The notes under the pieces: model-generated
Database searches by the model: none
What the model was told of the DNA's origin: nothing
The model's input: the letters and a program-made list of their open reading frames with translations, nothing else
Translations under genes and position numbers: made by a program
In this document: in pieces, positions 5,676 through 11,894 of the stretch
How the letters are laid out: every line of letters starts with the position of its first letter
Position numbering within the stretch: the stretch's first letter is position 1
Source of the DNA: Candidatus Gastranaerophilales bacterium
GTDB taxonomy: Bacteria > Cyanobacteriota > Vampirovibrionia > Gastranaerophilales > Gastranaerophilaceae
Reading direction: 5' to 3'
Length of the DNA: 11,894 nucleotides
NCBI GenBank assembly: GCA_900548405.1
Contig: UNSJ01000052.1
Span: 1-11,894, forward strand

Positions 5676-7156
5676 ATGGATAGATTTAGTATACACTCGC
5701 AACGCGGGGGGGGGGCAGACTTTTAGCTCCTGTTACAAGGTTTTTGCGGCTTGCTAAAGCATACACTTTAGCAGAGATAGTTGTCGTAATGCTAATTATT
5801 GCTGTTATAGTCGGCGTAAGCATAAAGGTAACCAAATCGCGTTTGGATAATATCTTGTCTTATACATATTATTCAACGTATTCAACATTGCGTTCTGTTA
5901 CTGCTAATATGCTTGCCGATTACAACCCTGATGATGAAATTTATCAAGCAAATTTTATTGATTATAAAGCGAAAATATCTAATATTATAAAAGGCTTAAT
6001 TAATCAGCCTGTATTCGCATCTTCTGACACTCCGATTTGTATAGTGCAGACATATCCCTTTACCTATGAAGATGCTGCGGGTGCATGTGTTTCTTATGAT
6101 GCTACTGCATATAATGGCACAACTCCTCTTGGCTGTGATATGAGTGTTACTTCAGGAATATTCGGTTTTAAATATACATATGGAGGTGTGGAATATGAGG
6201 GTGCATGCGGTTATAATCGAATGAAACAATGCTGTAATGCTACTATTATGGCAAATAGTGAGTATTGGTTATCTTGTGATGCGTATGGCGGTGATTACGG
6301 CAGCTGTGAAACAGAACCTGATCCTGAACCGTCCAATCCTGATACACCTGTCACTCCTTCTGTTTGTAATACGGAACCTACGGAAAGTGAGATATCTGCA
6401 AAATACTGTCTTGGCAAAGAATTTGACAGCAGCCCTGACGTATGCGGCTGGGTAGATATTACCCCCTGGCCTCCTGCTTGTGAAACAGGTAAAGAATGGA
6501 GTGCAGAACATTGTCAATGTGTAGCAATCCCTGCAACCATTCCTAAGAAAGGTGCAAATTTCTGTGAATTGTTTGAGCGCTATGTTAATATAAACCCTTC
6601 TGACAGTACCTGTAACGGAAGCAGTGTTGATACATCTACAACCGAGTTTTCAGACTTAACTCCTGATATAATTTTACGCAACGGTATCCGTTTGTATAAC
6701 CTTCATCAGGATCCTGCAATAATATCTCAATTGCAAATAATAGGTATAGATACTGAAACAGCAGAAAAAGATACAAATCAAAAAGGTTACATAATATATG
6801 CAGATGTAGACGGAAGCAAGGGAAACTCAGTGTTATGGGAAGATGTTTACCCGTTTTACATAACTCTGTCAGGTCGTGTAATTCCTGCCTATGACAGGGG
6901 TGCAAATCCCGACGGCTCAGGAGGCGACAGTGAAAATCATTTGCAGGTAAGCGTTAAGAATGAAACATTTAGTGCTAACGGTCACAGAGCTGTAAAATGG
7001 CTGAGTAAAAGTGTTTCGTTTAAGGAAGGAGCCTGCCAATCAGGTTATATTGACGAGCTTACAGACTATTGTAACGGTGTAAGCTATGATTCCGAATGTG
7101 AATTAAGCAATTCAAATTGTCAATTAAAGGCCATACAACCATTAAAATTCTTCTGA
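5676..7156 (+). CDS. Type IV pilin-like protein, out of frame at a G10 tract (OFF as read)
   Basis: The long open frame covers 5744-7156 (about 470 codons) but has no good start of its own. ATG 5676 has AAGGAG (5662-5667) 8 bases upstream and a strong promoter. From it ten codons (MDRFSIHSQR) lead into G10, after which the frame stops at TAG 5724-5726. Adding one G or losing two joins it to the long frame, giving 493 or 492 residues with a 29- or 28-residue leader ending LRLAKA, then YTLAEIVVVMLIIAVIVGV. That is a prepilin peptidase site with E at +5 and the N-terminal membrane helix; Ala replaces the usual Gly before the cut. The ectodomain is rich in cysteine with a Pro/Asp/Glu linker (about 6314-6364) and a DVDGSKGN stretch typical of pilin-like tails. 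Likely a surface filament or pseudopilin subunit. Sequencing error in the tract is the alternative. Confidence 0.85.
5706..5715 (+). repeat. Poly-G tract, ten G, candidate phase-variation switch
   Basis: Ten consecutive G follow CGC at codon 11 of the frame from ATG 5676, in a very AT-rich setting. Reading the three frames: G10 stops at TAG 5724; G9 would stop at the TAA within TTGCTAAAGC (5754-5756 here); only G8 or G11 enters the pilin frame. One state in three is therefore ON, as in known slipped-strand switches. Confidence 0.9.
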
Positions 7157-7194
7157 CCCCATACTCAATATAAATCATATTGACATCAGAAGAA
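7148..7194. repeat. Nested inverted repeats across the pilin stop codon
   Basis: Outer arms TTCTTCTGA (7148-7156, containing the stop) and TCAGAAGAA (7186-7194) are perfect complements. Inside the 29-base loop a second pair, CAATAT (7166-7171) and ATATTG (7177-7182), forms an inner stem. The structure sits directly before the terminator at 7197 and could protect the 3' end of the mRNA. Confidence 0.6.
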
Positions 7195-7196
7195 CT

Positions 7197-7230
7197 GCGC
7201 CCTGAATTTTTTCAGGGCGCCTCTTTTCTT
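7197..7230 (+). terminator. Rho-independent terminator of the pilin-like gene
   Basis: GCGCCCTGA (7197-7205) pairs perfectly with TCAGGGCGC (7212-7220). One more A-T pair can close a TTTT loop, giving ten base pairs. The pyrimidine/T-rich CTCTTTTCTT follows (7221-7230). It separates the pilin unit from glyS. Confidence 0.93.
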
Positions 7231-7243
7231 ATAACAAAACTTC

Positions 7244-7271
7244 TTTACATTAAACTTTCATAAGATATAAT
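7244..7271 (+). promoter_or_regulatory. glyS: glyS promoter
   Basis: TTTACA (7244-7249), 16 bases, TATAAT (7266-7271). A second TATAAT at 7282-7287 lies in a 12-base direct repeat but has no matching -35 box at the right distance. GAAGG (7294-7298), six bases before ATG 7305, is the ribosome binding site. Confidence 0.65.
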
Positions 7272-7288
7272 TAGGTTAAGATATAATT
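7261..7288 (+). repeat. Direct repeat of TAAGATATAATT in the glyS promoter
   Basis: The 12-base unit occurs at 7261-7272 and 7277-7288, sixteen bases apart, each holding a perfect TATAAT. It may give two start sites, or be a local duplication in AT-rich DNA. Confidence 0.55.
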
Positions 7289-7304
7289 TAAACGAAGGCA
7301 TATT

Positions 7305-9350
7305 ATGAGTAAATATTTATTAGAAGTTGGAACAGAAGAATTACCATATAAATTCATACCATCTGCAATTGAGCAGTTGAAATGCGGATTTGAAAACTTT
7401 TTGAACGGAAATAAAGTAGCGTTTGAAGATGTAAAGGTTTATGCAACTCCGCGCCGTCTTGCGGTTATTGTTTCAGGTCTTGAAAAAGAAAGCAAGGACG
7501 AAGTTAAAGTTGTTAAAGGCCCTGTTAAAAAAGTTGCGTATGATGAAAACGGTAATTTGACTAAAGCAGGCGAAGGCTTCTGTAAGAAAAACGGTTTAAC
7601 TCCTGATGATTTGTATATTGAAGATGATTATATCCATGCAAAAATTGTTATTAAAGGAAAATCTATTGTTGAACTTTTAAAAGAAAATGTTCCGTCAATT
7701 GTCCTGAAACTTCAAGGCTCTCACTTTATGAGATGGGCTGATAACGAAGAAAAATTCTCACGTCCTATAAGATGGATTGTTTCTATTTTAGATAAAGATG
7801 AAGTCAAAATTAAAATTATTGATAAAGAGTCTTCTAATGTAACCAGAGGTCACAGATTTGCCCAGCAGAACGTTTATATTAATAATCCTGATGATTATGT
7901 CGAAATTATGCGTAACTGCTGTGTAATCGTTGATCAGAATGAAAGAAAACAAAGAATTATCGAACGTGCTAAAGAAGAAGCTGAAAAGCTGGGGGCTGAA
8001 CCTTATTATACTGATGATTTACTTGATGAGGTTACTTTCATTACAGAATATCCTGTTCCGGCTGTCTGTGAATTTAATCCGGATTACTTGAGATTACCTG
8101 AGGAACTTGTTGTTACAGTTATGGCGGTCCACCAAAGATATTTTGCACTATACAAAGACGGCAAGCTGATTAACAAATTTATCACTATGACAAATTACAT
8201 CGGTGATGAGTTTGAAAATATTAAAGCAGGAAACGTACGTGTAATCAAAGCTCGTCTTGATGATGCTGTTTTCTTCTTTAATGAAGATACTAAAAAGCCT
8301 TTAGCGGACTATGTTGAGGATTTGAAAGGTATTACATTCCAAAAAGGTATGGGAACAATGTATGACAAGGCCCAAAGACTTGTTAAACTTTCAAAACTTA
8401 TTGCAGGAAACAATCCTTCTATCGAAAGAACTGCTTTGCTTGCAAAAGCTGATTTGACTACAAGCCTTGTATTTGAATTTACTGAGCTTCAAGGTTTTAT
8501 CGGAGCTGATTATGCAAGAGTTTCAAATGAACCCGAAAACGTTTGCGAAGGTATCAAAGAGCATTACTTCCCGCTTAATGCAGATGGCGAAATAGCTAAA
8601 ACAAAAGAAGGTCAAATTGTTGGTATTGCTGATAAAATTGATACGATTTGCGCGGTGTTTGCAGAAGGTAAAAAGCCTACCGGCTCATCTGACCCTTTAG
8701 GAGTTAGACGTGCAGCATTAGGTATTATCAGAACGATATTAGCAAATGATTTAAAAATTGATTTAGTTAAATTAATTAATGAAACTTTGCTTTTGCTTCC
8801 TGTTTCTACTGAAGGCGAAAGTATGCTTGATAAAGTAAAAAATCTTACAGGCTCTTGCACAAACAGACTTTCAGGAAAATGCAGCGAAGAAATTAACGAA
8901 TTCTTTATTCAAAGATTAATTATTTTCTTATCTGAAAAATATGATAAAAACGTTTTGGAAGCATGTGCTGCAAATAAAAATCCTCTTGCAGATTTAACAG
9001 ATTACATTAAACGTGTAGAGGTTGTCTCTGAATTGAATTCACCTGCTATGCTTGAAAGTGCAAACAGAGTTGCAAGAATTTTAAAAGAAGATTCAAAGAA
9101 ATCAGTTAATAAATCATTGTTTAGAGAACCTGCTGAAAATATGCTTCTTGAACAGATTAATACTGTAAATGAAAATATGGATTACAGAACATATTTGAAA
9201 CAGTTGGAAGAAATTAATCCGTCTGTCGAAAAATTCTTTAATGATGTTTTAGTCATGGATAAAGATGAAAATGTTAAAGAAAACAGACTTGCAATTTTAA
9301 CTCTTTTGAAGGCTAAATACAATCACCTGGCTGATTTTAGCAGATTATAA
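7305..9350 (+). CDS. glyS: Glycyl-tRNA synthetase beta subunit
   Basis: 681 residues, close to the usual 690. GlyS joins GlyQ (alpha) in the bacterial alpha2-beta2 enzyme that charges tRNA-Gly in the cytoplasm; the beta chain mainly recognises tRNA. Seen: the family opening YLLEVGTEELPYKF with a two-residue MS start, TPRRLAVIV (about 47-55), KGPVKKVAYDENGNLTKAGEGF, SHFMRWADNEEKFSRPIRWIVS, TEYPVPAVCEF, VTVMAVHQRYFAL, then KADLTTSLVFEFTELQG and DPLGVRRAALGIIR, and the helical anticodon-binding C-terminus. GAAGG six bases before ATG 7305 sets the start. glyQ is not beside it, so the two subunits are encoded apart, at least within this window. No defects are seen. Confidence 0.97.
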   Translation: MSKYLLEVGTEELPYKFIPSAIEQLKCGFENFLNGNKVAFEDVKVYATPRRLAVIVSGLEKESKDEVKVVKGPVKKVAYDENGNLTKAGEGFCKKNGLTPDDLYIEDDYIHAKIVIKGKSIVELLKENVPSIVLKLQGSHFMRWADNEEKFSRPIRWIVSILDKDEVKIKIIDKESSNVTRGHRFAQQNVYINNPDDYVEIMRNCCVIVDQNERKQRIIERAKEEAEKLGAEPYYTDDLLDEVTFITEYPVPAVCEFNPDYLRLPEELVVTVMAVHQRYFALYKDGKLINKFITMTNYIGDEFENIKAGNVRVIKARLDDAVFFFNEDTKKPLADYVEDLKGITFQKGMGTMYDKAQRLVKLSKLIAGNNPSIERTALLAKADLTTSLVFEFTELQGFIGADYARVSNEPENVCEGIKEHYFPLNADGEIAKTKEGQIVGIADKIDTICAVFAEGKKPTGSSDPLGVRRAALGIIRTILANDLKIDLVKLINETLLLLPVSTEGESMLDKVKNLTGSCTNRLSGKCSEEINEFFIQRLIIFLSEKYDKNVLEACAANKNPLADLTDYIKRVEVVSELNSPAMLESANRVARILKEDSKKSVNKSLFREPAENMLLEQINTVNENMDYRTYLKQLEEINPSVEKFFNDVLVMDKDENVKENRLAILTLLKAKYNHLADFSRL

Positions 9351-9464
9351 AGAATTGTAAATAATCTATGTAAAAAAGTAAATTATTTTCTTTAGGATAC
9401 TTTAAAATAATACAAAGAAGGTAATTAAAAATTTCACAAAATCAATAATGGTAGGAGTCAACTA

Positions 9465-9770
9465 ATGCTAAACCGATTTAAAAATTTGAAAATCGTAAAA
9501 AAGTTAAAACATGAAATCAGTCCAAAATTGCGCTGGTTGAAGTTTTCAAAACAAATGGATAAATCATCTCCTGAGTATATCAGAATGATTAGCGGAGTTG
9601 ACGAACTAAAATCAAGTTCTGACGAACGTAAGCTGGAAGCAATGGTCAGAGAACAACTCAGAGAAGAATTCCCGAATATCGAGAATATGAAATCTTATGA
9701 GCTTCTTGTAGATGCAGTAATTCATAACTACAAGAAAAAACAGCTTCAAGCTATGGATGAGATTGAATAA
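9465..9770 (+). CDS. 101-aa charged helical protein (unknown function)
   Basis: Not recognised. Start ATG 9465 has TAGGAG seven bases upstream. The first 35 residues are strongly basic with few acids (LNRFKNLKIVKKLKHEISPKLRW), resembling an amphipathic or nucleic-acid/membrane-surface binding segment. The rest is mixed charge and helical, with a C-terminal pair of helices (REQLREEFPNIENMKSYELL, then VIHNYKKKQLQAMDEIE). No signal peptide, cysteine pair or known motif is seen. It lies 114 bases after glyS with no terminator between, so it could be read from glyS or from a weak local promoter (TAAAAT at 9403-9408). It ends in its own terminator. Confidence 0.78.
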   Translation: MLNRFKNLKIVKKLKHEISPKLRWLKFSKQMDKSSPEYIRMISGVDELKSSSDERKLEAMVREQLREEFPNIENMKSYELLVDAVIHNYKKKQLQAMDEIE

Positions 9771-9799
9771 TAATTGTTACTCATCAAAATTAATAAGTT

Positions 9800-9829
9800 A
9801 TAACATCCCTTAGGGGATGTTATTTTATT
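9800..9829 (+). terminator. Rho-independent terminator after the 101-aa gene
   Basis: ATAACATCCC (9800-9809), loop TTAG, GGGATGTTAT (9814-9823): ten perfect base pairs on a tetraloop, followed by TTTATT. It lies 29 bases after the stop codon at 9768-9770. Confidence 0.88.
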
Positions 9830-9873
9830 ATGTAATATATAAATTTGTTATGTATAGAATTTTGAGGTGATAT

Positions 9874-10110
9874 ATGACTACTACTATTATAGGCGTTAGT
9901 TTGGAAAACAGAATTGAAACATCGGTTGAGTTTCAAAAAATTATTACTGATTTCGGATGTGAAATAAGAACACGCATCGGACTTCATCCTTCTCAAAGCG
10001 AAGTATGTTTAAACAGAGGTATTATTCTTTTAGAAGTTAACGGTGATGCAGAACTTTTGAAATTGGAACTTTCAAAACACTGGTCAATACAGACTATGGA
10101 GTTTGAATAA
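9874..10110 (+). CDS. TM1266-like small ACT/NikR-C-fold regulator
   Basis: 78 residues; start ATG 9874 has a strong GAGGTGA four bases before it. The layout follows the small family typified by Thermotoga TM1266, named for its frequent place near iron-only hydrogenase maturation genes: an opening strand and GVSLENR, a helix (VEFQKIITDFG), IRTRIGLHP, a short turn, RGIILLEVNG, a second helix (DAELLKLELSK) and a closing strand. The fold is a ferredoxin-like beta-alpha-beta unit that probably forms oligomers and may sense a small ligand or metal. The usual neighbours (hydE, hydF, hydG, hydA) are absent from this window. It stands alone between a terminator and the nucleotidase gene, 78 bases upstream of the latter, and may be co-transcribed with it. 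Confidence 0.72.
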   Translation: MTTTIIGVSLENRIETSVEFQKIITDFGCEIRTRIGLHPSQSEVCLNRGIILLEVNGDAELLKLELSKHWSIQTMEFE

Positions 10111-10188
10111 TAATTTTTGTAAACCTTTTATTTTATATATAGCAAAATATTTTTTCAGGGTGTTTAATGCTAAAGGGAACTATATTAG

Positions 10189-11736
10189 ATGATAATGCCC
10201 ATAAATGCTTCACAGACGAATTTCCTGAATGCGACAGTCCAAAAATACGGATTGGCGGAGGGAAAAACAGAACCAAACAAGCCTGTGCGCACAAGCATTT
10301 TCTACATTAATGATTTTCACGGCAAATCTATAAATATAGAGAGAACTATTACTGCATCAAGAGCTTTTGACAGTTTTACAAAATCTGAAAACACTGATAA
10401 ATTAAAGCTGTCATCAGGTGATATTCAGCTCGGAGAACCGCTTGAAGCTAACAAGGTTATGGTAGAAGCGCAAAATATTATGGGTATAATGGCTTCAGCA
10501 ATGGGTAACCATGAATATGATATGCCAAAACATATATCTGAACTTATTCCGCATATGGGATATAAAATGCTTGCCTGCAATATTAATATCCAGCCTGATA
10601 ACCCGCTTTATGATAAGGTTGAAAAATCTTATGTTCAGGAAGTTAACGGTAACAAGTACGGTATTATCGGCATAACCCCTGTTGACTTGTTCTCAAGATT
10701 AAAATACGGAAAATTATTTGAAGAACTTAAAATTGACGGAATTGACAGTACAATAAAAGATGTTCAAACAGAAGTTGATAAATTAAAGCAGCAAGGCGTT
10801 AATAAAATTATTCTGTTATCACACGTAGGTTTTGGTTATGATCAAAAGATAGCCCGTGAAACGGATGGTATTGATATTATTCTCGGCGGTCATTCTCACA
10901 ATCTTGTAATGGATGTAAAACCGGGTGTAAACCTGTTCAATTCTAAATCAGGTGAACCTGTTGTTATTACTCAAGCTGGACGCGACGGAAGGTTCTTCGG
11001 TATATTGAATGTTGAGTTCGACCCAAAAGGTGTTCTTACAAAGGTTCAAAATAATGTTACAAGTACACGCGGCTTCAAGCGTAATGCACCGGCAAGACAC
11101 GTTTTCGAACAAATTTTAGGAAAACCTAAGGTTGTAGGTCAAATTAAATCTGCTCCTCCTCCATTGACAAATGATTCCATAGAGCCGAGCGGACATGCTA
11201 ACTTTATGTGTGACTGTATGAAAGAAGAATTGGGAACTGATATTGCATTATTCGGTTCTGCAACAATAAGAGGTTATTTCGAACCCGGAAATCTTGATAC
11301 AAGATGGCTGGAAGACATTTCACCGTTTAAAAACAAAATGGTAATTGCAAGCTATACAGAAAAAGACATAGTCGATATGTTGCGGGTTTCTGCTAAGTCA
11401 CTTGTTAATACAAATAACAAACCCGGTATAGTTCATGTTTCAGGTCTTAAATATACAATTTCTAAGGATGGAAATCTGAGAAGTGCATCTTTTATTGATA
11501 AAAATGGGACAGAAACACCTATAAATATTGATAATCCCAGAGCTGATAAAACTTACAGGGTAGGATTAACAGATTATTATTCTCAAGGCCACGATGGATT
11601 TACTATGTTAAAGAAATATGATCAGGCTGAAAAGATTTACAATTTTGATATAAGTAAATGTATAGAAAATCATTTTGAAAGACACCCGGAGCCTGTTGAA
11701 ATAAAAGATGACGGAAGAATTAAAATCGTAGACTAA
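10189..11736 (+). CDS. 5'-nucleotidase/UshA-type metallophosphoesterase without signal peptide
   Basis: 515 residues, the normal two-domain length. The catalytic metallophosphoesterase domain shows FYINDFHG (D42, H44), GD (77-78), GNHEYD (106-111, N107 and H108), SHVG (H212) and GGHSH (233-237), all the expected two-metal ligands. The C-terminal nucleotide-binding domain has SGHANFMCDCM, LFGSATIRGYF, DISPFKN, VSGLKYTI and SQGHDGFTML, ending in a DDGRIKIVD tail. Members remove phosphate from nucleotides, UDP-sugars or related esters, usually outside the cytoplasm. Here the N-terminus (MIMPINASQTN...) has no signal peptide or lipobox, and a TAG directly precedes ATG 10189, so no longer form is possible. 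It may be cytoplasmic or exported by another route. Start support is modest: AAAGGGA, 10 bases away; ATG 10195 is the alternative. Confidence 0.9.
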   Translation: MIMPINASQTNFLNATVQKYGLAEGKTEPNKPVRTSIFYINDFHGKSINIERTITASRAFDSFTKSENTDKLKLSSGDIQLGEPLEANKVMVEAQNIMGIMASAMGNHEYDMPKHISELIPHMGYKMLACNINIQPDNPLYDKVEKSYVQEVNGNKYGIIGITPVDLFSRLKYGKLFEELKIDGIDSTIKDVQTEVDKLKQQGVNKIILLSHVGFGYDQKIARETDGIDIILGGHSHNLVMDVKPGVNLFNSKSGEPVVITQAGRDGRFFGILNVEFDPKGVLTKVQNNVTSTRGFKRNAPARHVFEQILGKPKVVGQIKSAPPPLTNDSIEPSGHANFMCDCMKEELGTDIALFGSATIRGYFEPGNLDTRWLEDISPFKNKMVIASYTEKDIVDMLRVSAKSLVNTNNKPGIVHVSGLKYTISKDGNLRSASFIDKNGTETPINIDNPRADKTYRVGLTDYYSQGHDGFTMLKKYDQAEKIYNFDISKCIENHFERHPEPVEIKDDGRIKIVD

Positions 11737-11738
11737 TC

Positions 11739-11767
11739 TTGAAAACTTATCTATAATTTGTTATACT
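11739..11767 (+). promoter_or_regulatory. Promoter of the second poly-G gene
   Basis: TTGAAA (11739-11744), exactly 17 bases, TATACT (11762-11767), then AAAGGAG (11785-11791) six bases before ATG 11798. The same -35 box, spacing and ribosome binding style occur before the pilin-like gene at 5610-5667. Confidence 0.8.
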
Positions 11768-11797
11768 AAATAAGGTTATAAATTAAAGGAGTAGTTT

Positions 11798-11894
11798 ATG
11801 AGAAGATTAAGTAAAAGAGCTGCTACGTTATTTGGAGAAATATTGACAAAGCTCCATCTTGACGGGTCAAGCAGCTATGCTTGCGGGGGGGGGC
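11798..11894 (+). CDS. Start of a second poly-G gene, cut by the window end (possibly another pilin-like gene)
   Basis: Thirty-two codons are visible: MRRLSKRAATLFGEILTK, then LHLDGSSSYAC and GGG, after which the window ends. The start is well supported by AAAGGAG and a good promoter. The visible part is basic and helical, with no hydrophobic core, so it is not itself a signal peptide. By analogy with the gene at 5676, whose ten codons plus poly-G come before a prepilin leader, the export or pilin leader could follow the tract. That is inference: no downstream base is available, and neither family nor ON/OFF state can be judged. Nine G keep the reading frame through the tract. Confidence 0.7.
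   Translation, partial: MRRLSKRAATLFGEILTKLHLDGSSSYACGGG
11885..11893 (+). repeat. Poly-G tract, nine G, at the window end
   Basis: Nine consecutive G follow TGC at codon 30 of the frame from ATG 11798 and are followed by C, the last base of the window. It is the second such tract in under 12 kb of AT-rich DNA, in the same position relative to a start codon and the same kind of promoter. Confidence 0.85.

Noticed and set aside
5663..5731. AGGAGC (5663-5668) pairing with GCTCCT (5726-5731) to hide the ribosome binding site
   Set aside because: Six pairs across a 57-base loop are weak and expected by chance; any sequence ending in CTCC can pair with a Shine-Dalgarno.
5744..5746. TTG at 5744 as the genuine start of the pilin-like gene
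   Set aside because: AAGG lies only three bases upstream, the leader would be seven residues from a rare start codon, and a far better promoter/ribosome site/ATG set exists at 5610-5678. It may give a little background translation.
6237..6905. Overlapping frames within the pilin gene on both strands (6237-6455, 6269-6517, 6636-6905)
   Set aside because: They are shadows of the pilin frame and lack starts with ribosome binding sites or recognisable motifs.
9349..9393. AAAGAA...TTCTTT imperfect stem after glyS as a terminator
   Set aside because: The arms need a bulge, are nearly all A-T, and are not followed by a T tract.
10167..10310. 47-codon frame with AGGGTG before its ATG, overlapping the nucleotidase start
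   Set aside because: It has no recognisable features and runs inside the well-supported nucleotidase gene in another frame; at most a short upstream frame that could influence translation.

Overview
The window is AT-rich and gene-dense. Gene style suggests a gut Gastranaerophilales/Vampirovibrionia (Melainabacteria) genome: an AT-rich low-G+C background, a cysteine-rich type IV pilin-like protein with a TLAE leader, the bacterial GlyS type, and several small proteins with no family I recognise. This placement is a judgement from style, not from a marker search. Both ends cut through genes. No tRNA, rRNA, CRISPR array or insertion sequence was seen, and no gene-free stretch exceeds 300 bases.

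Layout. (a) 1-419: the tail of a hexapeptide-repeat acyltransferase. It overlaps, tail to tail, a minus-strand pair of tandem paralogues (377-712 and 744-1046), each carrying the motif RWYD twice. (b) 1047-1170: a divergent control region. It leads to an exported glycine-zipper protein (1171-2325) whose promoter places transcription at or near its ATG. (c) 2351-4230: a self-contained operon with promoter, a BlaI/MecI/CopY-type repressor, a coupled 121-aa unknown, a secreted serpin-like protein and a strong terminator. (d) 4247-5620: radA (DNA repair/recombination). (e) 5610-7230: a pilin-like gene with its own promoter inside the radA tail, a G10 tract between its start codon and its prepilin leader, and a strong terminator. 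(f) 7244-9350: glyS. (g) 9465-9829: a small basic/charged unknown and a terminator. (h) 9874-10110: a TM1266-like ACT-fold regulator. (i) 10189-11736: a 5'-nucleotidase/UshA-type enzyme without a visible signal peptide. (j) 11739-11894: a promoter, a ribosome binding site and the first 32 codons of a gene that runs into a G9 tract at the window's last bases.

The main discovery candidate is the pair of long poly-G tracts (5706-5715 and 11885-11893). Each lies early in a reading frame and follows the same control layout (TTGAAA-N17-TATAAT/TATACT and an AAGGAG-type ribosome binding site). In the first, the proper start (ATG 5676) is one base out of frame with the pilin. The sequence as given is therefore an OFF state, and G8 or G11 would restore a 492- or 493-residue prepilin. 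This is the classic form of a slipped-strand phase-variation switch on a surface structure. The second candidate is the BlaI-serpin operon, and the third is the RWYD double-repeat family.
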